Origin: Microbacterium terregens
GTDB lineage: Bacteria; Pseudomonadota; Alphaproteobacteria; Sphingomonadales; Sphingomonadaceae
DNA: 64,000 nt
Assembly: GCF_027922045.1 (NCBI RefSeq)
Contig: NZ_BSEX01000004.1
Coordinates: 1-64,000 of the forward strand
Reading direction: 5' to 3'
The notes under the pieces were generated by a model. It worked only from the letters and a program-made list of their open reading frames with translations. It searched no databases and was not told where the DNA came from. This document shows positions 10,225 through 19,177 of this stretch, piece by piece (the stretch's first letter is position 1; each line of letters starts with the position of its first letter). The position numbers and the translations under genes were made by a program.

Positions 10225-10254
10225 GAGGGGGCACGGCTTCGGCCGTGTCCCCTC
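10225..10254 (+). terminator. GC hairpin with UUCG tetraloop after rlmB
   Basis: GAGGGGGCACGGC (10225-10237) pairs with GCCGTGTCCCCTC (10242-10254) around a TTCG loop, with one G-U pair. Only a short T-run (CCTTT) follows, so termination may be incomplete. It lies between rlmB and ggt. Confidence 0.6.
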
Positions 10255-10293
10255 GCCTTTGCACCCGGGACAATCGCGGCTACTCCTGCAGGC

Positions 10294-12045
10294 ATGAAGC
10301 GTTTCCTCAGCTGTGCAGCATTGCTGCTCGCCGTACCCGTCGTTGCGAGTGCCCAGGTCGCCCATCCCGCCAAGCAGGCGGCGCAAGGCATGGTCAGCGC
10401 ATCGGACCCGCGCGCCGCGGCGGCGGGCGTCGAGATGCTGCGCGCCGGCGGCAGCGCCACCGATGCCGCGATCGCGACCCTGCTCGCGCTCAACGTGGTG
10501 GAGCCGCAGAACTCCGGCATTGGCGGCGGCGGCTTCTGGGTCGGGCATGATGCCAGGACCGGCAAGCTCCTGACCATCGACGGGCGCGAGACGGCTCCCG
10601 CGGCGGCCGATCCGCACTGGTTCTACGCGCCCGACGGCAATCCGCTGAGCCATTCCGCAGCCGTGCCCGGCGGGCGTAGCGTCGGAGTGCCGGGCAACCT
10701 GCGCGAATGGGCGATGGCGCATGCCCGCGCCGGCAAGCTCCCCTGGGCGAAGCTGTTCGAGCCGGCGATCCGGCTCGCCCGCGACGGCTTTCGCATCACC
10801 CAGCGGCTCAACACCGGGATTGACCGCTTCGGCAGCCACATCGACGCGTGGGCGCGGACAAAATATCTGACGTCGGACGGCAAGGCGCTGCCGGTAGGCA
10901 CGCTGCTCAAGAACCCCGAACAGGCGGCCTTGTTCGAGCGCCTGGCGCGGCTGGGCCCGGACAGCTTCTATGTGGGGCCGGACGCGCAGAAGCTCGTCAC
11001 CACCGTCAACACCGCCGCCCGCAACCCGTCGAAGATGACCGCGGGCGACCTCTCCAGCTACGATGCCAAGGAACGCGCGCCGGTGTGCGGCAGCTACCGC
11101 GCCTATCGCATCTGCGGCATGGGCCCGCCCTCGTCCGGCGGCGTCGCGGTGCTGATGATCCTGAAGCAGCTCGAACGCTTCGACATGGCGAAGCTGGGCA
11201 AGGACTCGCCGGTCGCCTGGCATCTGATGGCCGAGAGCCAGCGCCTCGCCTATGCCGATCGCGACATGTACCTGGCCGATCCCGACCATGTGACGGTGCC
11301 GGTCAAGGGACTGCTCGACCGTACGTACATCGCCGCGCGCTCGGCCCTGATTTCGCCCGACCGCACGATGGGGAGCGTCGCGCCCGGCACGCCCGCCGGT
11401 GCTCCTGCCCGCATCCGGGTCCAGCAGAGCGAAGTGCCGGGGACCACCCATGTCTCGGCAACCGATGCGCGCGGCAACGCGGTGTCGGTCACGTCGACGG
11501 TGGAGGGCTATTTCGGCTCGGGCCTGTCGGTGAACGGCACCATGCTCAACAACGAGCTGACCGACTTCGACATCGTGCCGGAAAAGAACGGCCACCTGGT
11601 CGCCAACAGGGTCGAAGGCGGCAAGCGGCCGCGCAGTTCCATGTCGCCGACCATCGTCTACGGCCCGGACGGCAAGGTCCGGCTGGTGATCGGTGCGGCG
11701 GGCGGGTCCACCATCATCGCCCAGGTCGCCAAGGCGGTGATCGCGGTGATCGACTGGCGGATGACGGCGCAGGACGCGATCGGCCTGGGGGTGATCTATG
11801 CACCGGGCAGGATTGCGACTCTCGAACAGGGTACCCAACTCGACGCCATGGCGCCTGCACTCGAGGCGCTGGGAGAGCCCGTGAAGATCGCGCCCATGGG
11901 CCTGAAGGCGAATGCGGTGGAGCGCGTACACGGTCGCTGGGTCGGTGGCGCCGATCCGCGCAGCGAGGGTGTCGCCATGCGGCAGGACGGCACCGTCGTC
12001 GAAATCAAGCGGGTCGGCGGCTTCGGCACCCGTCCCCCGGAGTAA
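10294..12045 (+). CDS. ggt: Gamma-glutamyltransferase (periplasmic Ntn hydrolase)
   Basis: A 583-residue precursor with a signal peptide (MKRFLSCAALLLAVPVVASA). It autocleaves before the nucleophile Thr at about residue 384 (GTTHVSATDARGNAVS). The large-subunit signature GIGGGGFWV lies around 87-95 and PRSSMSPTIV is near residue 450. The enzyme transfers or hydrolyses gamma-glutamyl groups of glutathione in the periplasm. The start is set by the signal peptide; the preceding Shine-Dalgarno is weak. An acyl-CoA synthetase gene follows after 48 nt. Confidence 0.95.
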   Translation: MKRFLSCAALLLAVPVVASAQVAHPAKQAAQGMVSASDPRAAAAGVEMLRAGGSATDAAIATLLALNVVEPQNSGIGGGGFWVGHDARTGKLLTIDGRETAPAAADPHWFYAPDGNPLSHSAAVPGGRSVGVPGNLREWAMAHARAGKLPWAKLFEPAIRLARDGFRITQRLNTGIDRFGSHIDAWARTKYLTSDGKALPVGTLLKNPEQAALFERLARLGPDSFYVGPDAQKLVTTVNTAARNPSKMTAGDLSSYDAKERAPVCGSYRAYRICGMGPPSSGGVAVLMILKQLERFDMAKLGKDSPVAWHLMAESQRLAYADRDMYLADPDHVTVPVKGLLDRTYIAARSALISPDRTMGSVAPGTPAGAPARIRVQQSEVPGTTHVSATDARGNAVSVTSTVEGYFGSGLSVNGTMLNNELTDFDIVPEKNGHLVANRVEGGKRPRSSMSPTIVYGPDGKVRLVIGAAGGSTIIAQVAKAVIAVIDWRMTAQDAIGLGVIYAPGRIATLEQGTQLDAMAPALEALGEPVKIAPMGLKANAVERVHGRWVGGADPRSEGVAMRQDGTVVEIKRVGGFGTRPPE

Positions 12046-12093
12046 CAACAGGCAAGTCCCCGGCGCACGGATGCCGGGGCGGCAGGAGAGGCC

Positions 12094-13884
12094 ATGCGTA
12101 CCCTCGAGCACTTCCCGAATCTCGTCACGATGTTCTTTGCGCGTGCGCGCGAGAAGGGCGACAAGCCATTCCTGTGGCACAAGGCCGGGGGCGAATGGCA
12201 GCCGACCAGCTGGGCGGAAGCCGCGCGCCAGGTCGCCAGCCTCGCCGCAGGCCTGAAGGCGCTCGGCCTCAAGCGCGGCGACCGGGTGATGCTGGTGTCG
12301 GAGAACCGCCCCGAATGGTGCATCTCCGACCTCGCCATCATGGCCGCGGGCTGCATCACGGTGCCGACCTATGTCACCAACACCCAGCGCGACCACCAGC
12401 ACATCATGGAGAATTCGGGCGCCTGCGCCGCGATCGTCTCCACTGCCAAGCTCGCGCGCGAGCTGATCCCGGCCGCCCTTCACGCATCCACCCCGCAGAA
12501 GATCATCGGGATCGAGGACGTCCGCCTGGTCCAGCCCGGCAGCATCGAATTCCACAGTTGGCATCAGCTGATCGCCGATCATCCCGCCAGCGCCGAAGCG
12601 GCCGCGGGCGAGGCAAGCTTCCAGCGCGAGGACCTCGCCTGCATCATCTATACCAGCGGCACCGGCGGCGCCCCCCGGGGGGTGATGCAGCACCATGGGG
12701 CGATCCTGCACAACGTGGCCGGCTGCTCGGCGGTCATCGCCGAGGATTTCGGCTGGGACGACGAGGTGTTCCTGTCGTTCCTGCCGCTGAGCCACGCCTA
12801 TGAGCACACCGGCGGCCAGCATTTCGCGATCGGGCTGGGCGGGCAGATCTATTATGCCGAGGGCCTCGACAAGCTCGCCGCCAATATCGAGGAGGTGCGC
12901 CCGACGATCATGTTCGTCGTGCCGCGGCTGTTCGAAGTGCTGCGCACCCGGATCACCAAGGCAGTAGAGAAACAGGGCGGCATGGCCGCCTATCTGCTCG
13001 GCAAGGCGATCGAACTCGGCAACAAGGAGAGCGAGGGTCGCCTACGCCTGACCGACCGACCGGCGCAGCTGGCGGTGCGGACCTTGTTCCGCCCCAAGAT
13101 CGCTAAGCGCTTCGGCGGCCGGATGAAGGCGATGGTCTCGGGCGGCGCGCCGCTCAATCCGGAGGTGGGGCTGTTCTTCCAGGCGCTGGGGGTCACCTTC
13201 CTCCAGGGCTATGGCCAGACCGAGGCTGCGCCGGTGATCTCGTGCAATCGCCCGTCGGCGGGCGTGCGGATGGACAGCGTCGGCCCGCCGCTCGCCAACA
13301 CCGAAGTGCGCATCGCCGACGACGGCGAAATCTTGGTCCGCGGCGAACTGGTGATGCACGGCTATTGGCGCAACGAGGTCGAGACGGCGCGCGTCCTGAA
13401 AGACGGCTGGCTGCACACCGGCGACATCGGCCTGATCGACGAGGCGGGACGGATCAAGATCACCGACCGCAAGAAGGACATCATCGTCAACGACAAGGGC
13501 GAGAACGTCGCCCCCCAGAAGGTGGAGGGGATGCTCACCCTCCAGCCCGAGATCTCCCAGGCGATGATCGCGGGCGATCGCCGCCCCTATATGGTCGCGG
13601 TGATCGTGCCCGATCCGGAGTGGACCCAGGAATGGTGCGCGGCCAACCGCGCGGTCTGCGACTTCAAGCGGCTGGCGGAGGACAGCGGCTATCGCGCAGC
13701 GTTGAGCGCCGCCGTGGACCGGGTGAACCAGGACCTGACCGTGACCGAACGCATCCGCCGCTTCATCCTGGCGGACCGGCCGTTCACCATCGAGAACGAG
13801 CAGCTCACCCCCAGCCTGAAGATCCGCCGCCACATCCTGCGCCAGGTCTATGGCGAGCGGCTGGACGCGCTCTACAAGGGGTAA
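12094..13884 (+). CDS. AMP-dependent (long-chain) acyl-CoA synthetase
   Basis: A 596-residue ANL-superfamily ligase that activates a fatty acid as acyl-AMP and then acyl-CoA. The phosphate-binding loop is IIYTSGTGGAPRGVM (around 183-197). Other motifs are GYGQTEAAPV (around 372) and the hinge region GWLHTGDIGL...ITDRKKDIIVN (around 440-470). The loop has Arg where most members have Lys (PKG). There is no signal peptide, so it is cytoplasmic or membrane-associated. A good Shine-Dalgarno (AGGAGAGG) precedes ATG 12094. Chain-length preference cannot be read from the sequence. It converges on the M16 peptidase gene across a palindromic repeat. Confidence 0.9.
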   Translation: MRTLEHFPNLVTMFFARAREKGDKPFLWHKAGGEWQPTSWAEAARQVASLAAGLKALGLKRGDRVMLVSENRPEWCISDLAIMAAGCITVPTYVTNTQRDHQHIMENSGACAAIVSTAKLARELIPAALHASTPQKIIGIEDVRLVQPGSIEFHSWHQLIADHPASAEAAAGEASFQREDLACIIYTSGTGGAPRGVMQHHGAILHNVAGCSAVIAEDFGWDDEVFLSFLPLSHAYEHTGGQHFAIGLGGQIYYAEGLDKLAANIEEVRPTIMFVVPRLFEVLRTRITKAVEKQGGMAAYLLGKAIELGNKESEGRLRLTDRPAQLAVRTLFRPKIAKRFGGRMKAMVSGGAPLNPEVGLFFQALGVTFLQGYGQTEAAPVISCNRPSAGVRMDSVGPPLANTEVRIADDGEILVRGELVMHGYWRNEVETARVLKDGWLHTGDIGLIDEAGRIKITDRKKDIIVNDKGENVAPQKVEGMLTLQPEISQAMIAGDRRPYMVAVIVPDPEWTQEWCAANRAVCDFKRLAEDSGYRAALSAAVDRVNQDLTVTERIRRFILADRPFTIENEQLTPSLKIRRHILRQVYGERLDALYKG

Positions 13885-13933
13885 GCCGGCGCCTGCAAAG
13901 GCGACGCAGAACGATCGGCGTCGCGTCTGACAA

Positions 13934-14054
13934 CCCTGGGCTCCTGCCTGCGCAGGAGCACGGAAGTGGGTGAGGCACTGCCGGGTCGCTGCGTCAGCTG
14001 GAGGCACCCGGGGTCATCCCCGTACCGCGCTCCTGCGCAGGCAGGAGCCCAGGG
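13934..14054. repeat. REPIN-like inverted pair of palindromes
   Basis: A 26-nt unit at 13934-13959 has its exact reverse complement at 14029-14054. Each unit contains its own hairpin (GCTCCTGC, 4-nt loop, GCAGGAGC). Two REP-type palindromes in opposite orientation about 70 nt apart is the architecture called REPIN, a family usually mobilised by RAYT transposases encoded elsewhere. It sits between two convergent genes and may also serve as a terminator. Confidence 0.8.
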
Positions 14055-14103
14055 CCACAAGCGCGTCGCTCGTTAACCTTGGCCCTCGCTGCGCCGGACC
14101 TAC

Positions 14104-17010
14104 TCAGTTCGCCTTCTTCTCCGGCACGACCACCAGCGACCAGTCCTTCTCCGGGCGGAGATACTTCACCGCCAGCGCCTGGATGTCGGCAGAGGTCGTC
14201 GTGCCGATGTCCGAGGCGATGGTGTTGATCGCGTCGATCCGCTTGGGATCGAGCGTGCCGCCCGCGGTCTGCTGCATCCAGAACATGTTGCCGCTCGACA
14301 CGCGCGCAATGAACTGCAGCACCGGCGCCTGTGCGCGCCGCAGTTCGTCCTCGGTGATCGGGTTCGCCACCAGGTCTGCCGCGATGCCGCGCGCCAGCTG
14401 GAAGAAGAAGTCCGTCTTGTCGGGCGGCACCGCGCCGATCGCCAGGATCTTGCCGCCGCTCGGCAGGCCCACGGGCCAGTCGGTGGAAACGTTGGGCGTA
14501 TAGCTCACCCCCGCTTCCGAACGCAGCTTGTCGAGCAGCCGATCCCGGAAAATGGCGGCGAGCAGTTCCAGCTTGCGGCTTTCCGTCAGCCCCGCACTGC
14601 CACCGCCCGTCGGCCAGGCGATCACCGCCGCCGCCTGGTTGGGCTGGCCGGTATGGGTGCGCACGACGGGCGTCGCCACATGGTCCGGGAACCGCACGTC
14701 GACATTGCCGACCGGCGCCGCCGGCCGCGGCTTCAGCGCGCCGAAGGTGCTGGCCACCGCCGCGATGGTGGCATCGGCCGTGGTATCGCCATAAACCTGC
14801 ACCTCGATCGGGCCACTGGCGAGCAGCGGCTCCCAGAACGCACGGAACCGAGCGGCATCCAGCCCCTCGATGTCCTTGCGATCGGGCGAGGCCCAGCGCG
14901 TGTCGCCGGCGTGGAGCAGGCCTTCGAGGTCACGCTGGAGCACGCCCACCGGCGAGGAGGACTGGCTGTCATAGCTGGCGAGCATCACCGCACGGGCGCG
15001 GGCCACCGGCTTGGGATCCCAGCCGGGGCCAGCGAGCTTGGTCGCGATCAGCCGGAGCTGGTCGTTGAGATCGGCCGCCGTGGTGATGCCGCCCAGCACG
15101 AAGGCATCTTCCTGCATGCCGAAGGACAGGCCGATCTGGCGGTCGCCGGTCAGCTGGTCGAGCTCTTCCTGCCCGAACTTGCCGACGCCGCTCGCCACCA
15201 GCGCCAGGTCACCGGCAAAGGCGGGCGTCTGCCTGTTCGACGGAAGCGCGCTCAGCCCGCGACCGAAGCGGACCTGGACATAGACCTTGCCGGTTTCCGA
15301 ATTGTTCGGGAACATCAGCAGGTTGACGCCATTGGCGAAGCTCACCTTCTCGATCTGCGGATCGGTGAGCACCACGCTGCGGCCGGTGACCTTGCCGGGC
15401 GCGCCGAGCTTGGGAAGCTCGTCGAACTTCACGGTGCGCTGGGGCCCGCGCTTCTCGGCGGCTGCCGTCACATCCGCCTGGATCGCCGCTGCCAGCTTGT
15501 TGGCTGCGGACGGGTCCGGCGTCGGCGTGTTGACGAGCGCGCGGGTCTCGACGCCCTCGAAGACCTTGCGGGTCGCCGCCTGCACCTTGGCGGGGGTGAA
15601 GAACTTGCCGGCCACGGCACCGTCGAAGATGCGCAGCGACATCTCGGGTCCCGCGACCGTCTCGCGGATGTCGACCGCCTCCACCAGATTGTCGGCAAGC
15701 TTGGCGCCCGCATCGACGCGCGACGTCGCGACGGCATTTTCCATCGCCGCGCGGATCTCTCCCACCTCGCGGTCGATTTCCTGCTGCGAAGGCGGGTTGC
15801 GCAGGGCACTGGCGACGGTGGCGCGTACGTCACGCACGGCTGCCTCCCAGTCGTTCCCCACCGGCATGATCGAGATCGCGGTGATGTTGGCCGAACGCGA
15901 CACGTCTTCCAGGTCGGCACCCGCGCTGATGTAGCTGGCGCCCGCCCGCGCCCGGCTTTCCAGGCGGCGGTTGATGATCCGAATGGCGATCTGGTCGACC
16001 ATGCGCTCCTGATTGAAGACGATGGTGTCGTTGCCAACCGTCCAGGGCCGCACCGTCGCCATCTGCACCAGGGTCGGCAGCGCCGGTTCGTTCACGACGG
16101 CGCTCAGCGGCCCACCGGCCTTGGGCTTGCCGAGATCCGGATTCTGGGGGGCCGGCCCCTTGCCCTTCCAGCCGGAGAAATGCTTCACCACCGCTGCCTC
16201 GAGCAGCTTGGGATCGGCGTCGCCGGCGATCACCACCACGGCCCGGTCGGGGCGGTACCAGCGATCATGAAAGGCGCTCACCATGTCGGCCGTCGCCGCC
16301 TGCAGCGTCTCGACGTTGCCGATGGGCGAACGATCGGCGAGCGGCTGGCCGGCAAAGAACAGCGCGCGCGTCGCGTCGCCCAGCCGCAGCTGCGGCCCCG
16401 GCTGCTCGCGCTGCTCGGCGAGCACCACCGGGCGCTCGGCATTGAGCGAGGCCGGGGTGATCGTGGGCTCGGCCATCATGCCGGCCAGGATCTTCATGCT
16501 CTCGTCCAGGCCGGCCTGGGTGGCCCCCGGCAGGTCGAGCTTATAGACCGTCTGGGTGAAGCTGGTCGCGGCATTGGTGTCCGAGCCGAACGTCACGCCC
16601 AGCCGCTGCCACACGCGCTTCGACTCGCCATCGGGCACATGCATCGAGCCGCGGAACGAGAGATGCTCCAAGAGGTGCGCGAACCCGCGCTCCTGCTCCG
16701 TTTCCATCAGCGAGCCCGCGTCGATCGCGACGCGGATGGCGATCTGCCCCGGCGGCACGCCGTTGTGGCGGACGGCGTAGCGCAGCCCGTTCGGCAACAC
16801 CCCATAGGTCCAGGACCGGTCGGGCGGGATGTCGCTGCCCTTGAACAGCCAGGGGGTGTCCGGCCCCTGCGCCACCGGCTGCAACGGCGGCAGCTGCCGG
16901 CTCTGCTGCTGCGGTGCGGGCGGGGGCGCCGTCTGGGCGACGAGCGGCGTGGTGGCGATCAGGGCCAGAAGCGGCAGCGCGATCCGGCGTACGCGTACAG
17001 GGAATGCCAT
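14104..17010 (-). CDS. M16-family zinc peptidase (two-domain, exported)
   Basis: A 968-residue insulinase/pitrilysin-type protease. A signal peptide spans about residues 1-26, a Pro/Gln-rich linker runs to about 50, and the inverted zinc motif HLLEH is at 112-116. A downstream Glu (VVLAEQREQ) acts as third ligand about 75 residues later. The second half (from about 540) is the inactive M16 domain, ending RPEKDWSLVVVPEKK. The frame continues upstream to 18432, but residues before MAFPVRV are antisense to other genes, so ATG 17010 was taken. It diverges from the hydroxylase-like gene across a 150-nt promoter region. Confidence 0.93.
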   Translation of the reverse strand: MAFPVRVRRIALPLLALIATTPLVAQTAPPPAPQQQSRQLPPLQPVAQGPDTPWLFKGSDIPPDRSWTYGVLPNGLRYAVRHNGVPPGQIAIRVAIDAGSLMETEQERGFAHLLEHLSFRGSMHVPDGESKRVWQRLGVTFGSDTNAATSFTQTVYKLDLPGATQAGLDESMKILAGMMAEPTITPASLNAERPVVLAEQREQPGPQLRLGDATRALFFAGQPLADRSPIGNVETLQAATADMVSAFHDRWYRPDRAVVVIAGDADPKLLEAAVVKHFSGWKGKGPAPQNPDLGKPKAGGPLSAVVNEPALPTLVQMATVRPWTVGNDTIVFNQERMVDQIAIRIINRRLESRARAGASYISAGADLEDVSRSANITAISIMPVGNDWEAAVRDVRATVASALRNPPSQQEIDREVGEIRAAMENAVATSRVDAGAKLADNLVEAVDIRETVAGPEMSLRIFDGAVAGKFFTPAKVQAATRKVFEGVETRALVNTPTPDPSAANKLAAAIQADVTAAAEKRGPQRTVKFDELPKLGAPGKVTGRSVVLTDPQIEKVSFANGVNLLMFPNNSETGKVYVQVRFGRGLSALPSNRQTPAFAGDLALVASGVGKFGQEELDQLTGDRQIGLSFGMQEDAFVLGGITTAADLNDQLRLIATKLAGPGWDPKPVARARAVMLASYDSQSSSPVGVLQRDLEGLLHAGDTRWASPDRKDIEGLDAARFRAFWEPLLASGPIEVQVYGDTTADATIAAVASTFGALKPRPAAPVGNVDVRFPDHVATPVVRTHTGQPNQAAAVIAWPTGGGSAGLTESRKLELLAAIFRDRLLDKLRSEAGVSYTPNVSTDWPVGLPSGGKILAIGAVPPDKTDFFFQLARGIAADLVANPITEDELRRAQAPVLQFIARVSSGNMFWMQQTAGGTLDPKRIDAINTIASDIGTTTSADIQALAVKYLRPEKDWSLVVVPEKKAN

Positions 17011-17160
17011 GCGCCAAGCGTAGCGGGCTTTTCCCGGCACCGCCAGCGCGGCCGACCAAGTGTTCGGAATCGCCGGGAAACTGGCGGACACGATCTTCCA
17101 CGCGACCGCCACCTTTTCGCCTTTTCTGCAGCGCAGCGTTGCAGGCCGAAGGGAGGGGCA

Positions 17161-17979
17161 ATGCACCGCGCAACACGACCGGCAGACGACGAGGCACGCG
17201 ATGCGCCGGCGACCGGCCAGGCACAGCATTCGCTCGTCCTGCGCGCGGGCAAGCGGCTGCGGCACGTCTTCGACCGGCTGATCCGCGCGTCCTCCCTGGT
17301 CTCCACCGCGCCGGTGCTGGACGTACGCGCCTTTCCCTGGACCCGGGAGCTTCGCGGCCAGTGGCAGGCGATCCGCGACGAGGCGGAGCGCGTGGCGCTG
17401 CCCGAGGGCGCCGCTCCCCCGCTGGCCGCCATTTCGCCCGATCCCTGCACCCTCGCTGCCGTCGATCGGTGGCGGTCGTTCGTGCTGTGCGGCTATGGCT
17501 ATGACATGGACGCGAACCTCGCGCGCTGCCCGGTCACCGCCCGTGCGCTGCAAGGCATCCCCGGCCTCACCAATGCGATGTTCTCGATCCTGGCGCCGGG
17601 CAGCCACATTCCCGCGCACCGCGGCGTCACCAAGGGGCTGATCACCTGCCACCTGGCGCTGGTGGTCCCGCGCGACGGCGACGTGCGCATGCGTCTCGAC
17701 AATCGCGTGCTGCGGTGGGCCGAGGGCGAGACGCTGGTGTTCGACGACACCTATGAGCATGAGGTGTGGAACGACACCGGCAGCACCCGCGTGGTCCTGC
17801 TGATCCAGTTCAAGCGGCCGCTGCGCCAGCCTGGCCGCTGGGTCGCGGACCTGCTGCTCGATCTGGTCCGTCGCTCCGCCTTCGTCCAAGAGGCGCGGCG
17901 CAACCTGCTCGCCTGGCACCGCGCCCCGCACGCGGGCGCGTCGCCCGCCCCGAACGGATCGTTTCCGGCGTCCGCTTGA
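17161..17979 (+). CDS. Aspartyl/asparaginyl beta-hydroxylase-like dioxygenase
   Basis: A 272-residue protein of the Asp_Arg_Hydrox (cupin-fold, Fe/2-oxoglutarate) family. The conserved core is FSILAPGSHIPAHRGVTKG (around 142-160), then DNRVLRWAEGETLVFDDTYE and EHEVWNDTG (around 198-207). The His of IPAHRG and the His of YEHEVWN are the expected iron ligands, since this family uses two His and lacks the usual carboxylate ligand. The substrate is unknown; related bacterial enzymes act on lipids or peptides. The ATG follows a GGGAGGGG Shine-Dalgarno. The C-terminal 60 residues are basic and Ala-rich. Confidence 0.85.
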   Translation: MHRATRPADDEARDAPATGQAQHSLVLRAGKRLRHVFDRLIRASSLVSTAPVLDVRAFPWTRELRGQWQAIRDEAERVALPEGAAPPLAAISPDPCTLAAVDRWRSFVLCGYGYDMDANLARCPVTARALQGIPGLTNAMFSILAPGSHIPAHRGVTKGLITCHLALVVPRDGDVRMRLDNRVLRWAEGETLVFDDTYEHEVWNDTGSTRVVLLIQFKRPLRQPGRWVADLLLDLVRRSAFVQEARRNLLAWHRAPHAGASPAPNGSFPASA

Positions 17980-18001
17980 TCCTGCCCCCCCGGCACGCCA
18001 A

Positions 18002-18583
18002 ATGACGGTCATGTTGATCGAGACCGAACCGACGCCCAATCCCGCAACCCTGAAGTTCCTTCCGGGTCGGGTCGTGATGGAAACCGGCACCCGCGACTTC
18101 GCGACGCCCGAGGAAGCGGAAGTGTCGCCGCTTGCCGAAGCGATCTTTGCGCTAGGCGACGTGACCGGCGTGTTCTTCGGGCGCGACTTCGTCTCCGTCA
18201 CCGCCGCACCGGGCGTCGAGTGGCCGAGCCTGAAGCCGGACGTGGTCGCGATCCTGCTCGACCATTTCTCGGCCGCGATGCCGCTGTTCCGGCAGGGCAG
18301 CGCCGGTTTCTCGGTGCCGCCGGCCGAAAGCGACATCGTCGACAATCCTGAGGACGCCGACATCGTCGCGCAGATCCGCGAACTGATCGAGACGCGGGTG
18401 CGGCCGGCGGTGGCCAACGACGGCGGTGACATCGTCTATCGCGGCTTCGACAAGGGCAAGGTCTACCTGCAGATGCAGGGCGCTTGCTCCGGCTGCCCCT
18501 CCTCGAGCGCGACGCTCAAGAACGGCATCGAGCAGCTTTTGAAGTATTACGTCCCCGAAGTGACCGAAGTGCGGGCCGTCTGA
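18002..18583 (+). CDS. NfuA-type Fe-S cluster carrier (Nfu N-terminal plus NifU domain)
   Basis: A 193-residue protein. The Nfu N-terminal domain (ETEPTPNPATLKFLPGRVV, residues 7-25) extends to about 90. It is followed by the NifU-like domain with the cluster-binding CxxC (GACSGCPSS, Cys about 162 and 165). It delivers assembled Fe-S clusters to target enzymes; miaB in this window needs two 4Fe-4S clusters. Translation could begin at 18002 or at the in-frame ATG 18011, which gives the common MLIETEPTPNP start. Its TGA overlaps the next gene's ATG. Confidence 0.93.
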   Translation: MTVMLIETEPTPNPATLKFLPGRVVMETGTRDFATPEEAEVSPLAEAIFALGDVTGVFFGRDFVSVTAAPGVEWPSLKPDVVAILLDHFSAAMPLFRQGSAGFSVPPAESDIVDNPEDADIVAQIRELIETRVRPAVANDGGDIVYRGFDKGKVYLQMQGACSGCPSSSATLKNGIEQLLKYYVPEVTEVRAV

Positions 18584-19173
18584 TGGCGATGCTGGACGAC
18601 GCCGCGCTCGACACGATTTTTCGCACCGCCCGCAGCCACACCCATTTCACCGACCAGCCGGTCACGCAGGCGGAACTGGAGGCGATCTGGGACCTGATGA
18701 AGATGGGGCCGACCTCGGCCAACCAGCTGCCCGCGCGGCTGGTGTGGTGCGTGTCGCCCGAGGCGCGCGAGCGGCTCGCTGTCTGCTGCAGTGACAGCAA
18801 CGCGGACAAGGTGCGCCAGGCACCCGTCGCGGTGATTGTCGGGATGGACACCGAGTTCCACGAGCATCTGCCTGAGCTGTTCCCGCATACGAATGCCAAG
18901 GCGTGGTTCGACGGCAATGCGGAGCTGCGCCAGGTGTCGGCCATGCGGAACTCGACGCTGCAGGGTGCCTATCTGATCGTCGCCGCGCGCGCGCTCGGCC
19001 TGGACGTGGGCCCCATGTCGGGCTTCGACAATGGCGCGGTGGACAAGGCGTTCTTCAGCGGAACGCCGGCCGTCCGTTCGAACTTCATTGCAGTGCTCGG
19101 CCATGGCGACCCGTCGCGGCTGCATGAGCGCCTGCCGCGACCGGCGTTCGACCGGTTCAACACGATCGCCTGA
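18583..19173 (+). CDS. RutE-like nitroreductase/malonic semialdehyde reductase family
   Basis: A 196-residue FMN-dependent nitroreductase-fold protein, the same length as E. coli RutE. Visible blocks are FRTARSHTHFTDQPV, MGPTSANQLPARLVW (FMN site, around 44-58), and GAYLIVAARALGLDVGPMSG (around 127-146). RutE-type enzymes reduce malonic semialdehyde to 3-hydroxypropionate in uracil catabolism, but no other rut gene is present here. The physiological role may therefore be a more general NAD(P)H-dependent reduction. It begins in a TGATG overlap with nfuA. Confidence 0.88.
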   Translation: MAMLDDAALDTIFRTARSHTHFTDQPVTQAELEAIWDLMKMGPTSANQLPARLVWCVSPEARERLAVCCSDSNADKVRQAPVAVIVGMDTEFHEHLPELFPHTNAKAWFDGNAELRQVSAMRNSTLQGAYLIVAARALGLDVGPMSGFDNGAVDKAFFSGTPAVRSNFIAVLGHGDPSRLHERLPRPAFDRFNTIA

Positions 19174-19177
19174 TCCC

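Noticed and set aside
10192..12822. An 876-codon open frame antisense to ggt and the acyl-CoA synthetase gene
   Set aside because: Both plus-strand genes have full family motifs. The antisense frame is low-complexity Arg/Gly/His-rich, a normal by-product of high GC.
14653..17160. A long plus-strand frame antisense to the M16 peptidase, running into the hydroxylase gene
   Set aside because: Only the part from 17161 matches a family and has a ribosome-binding site. The rest mirrors M16 codons.
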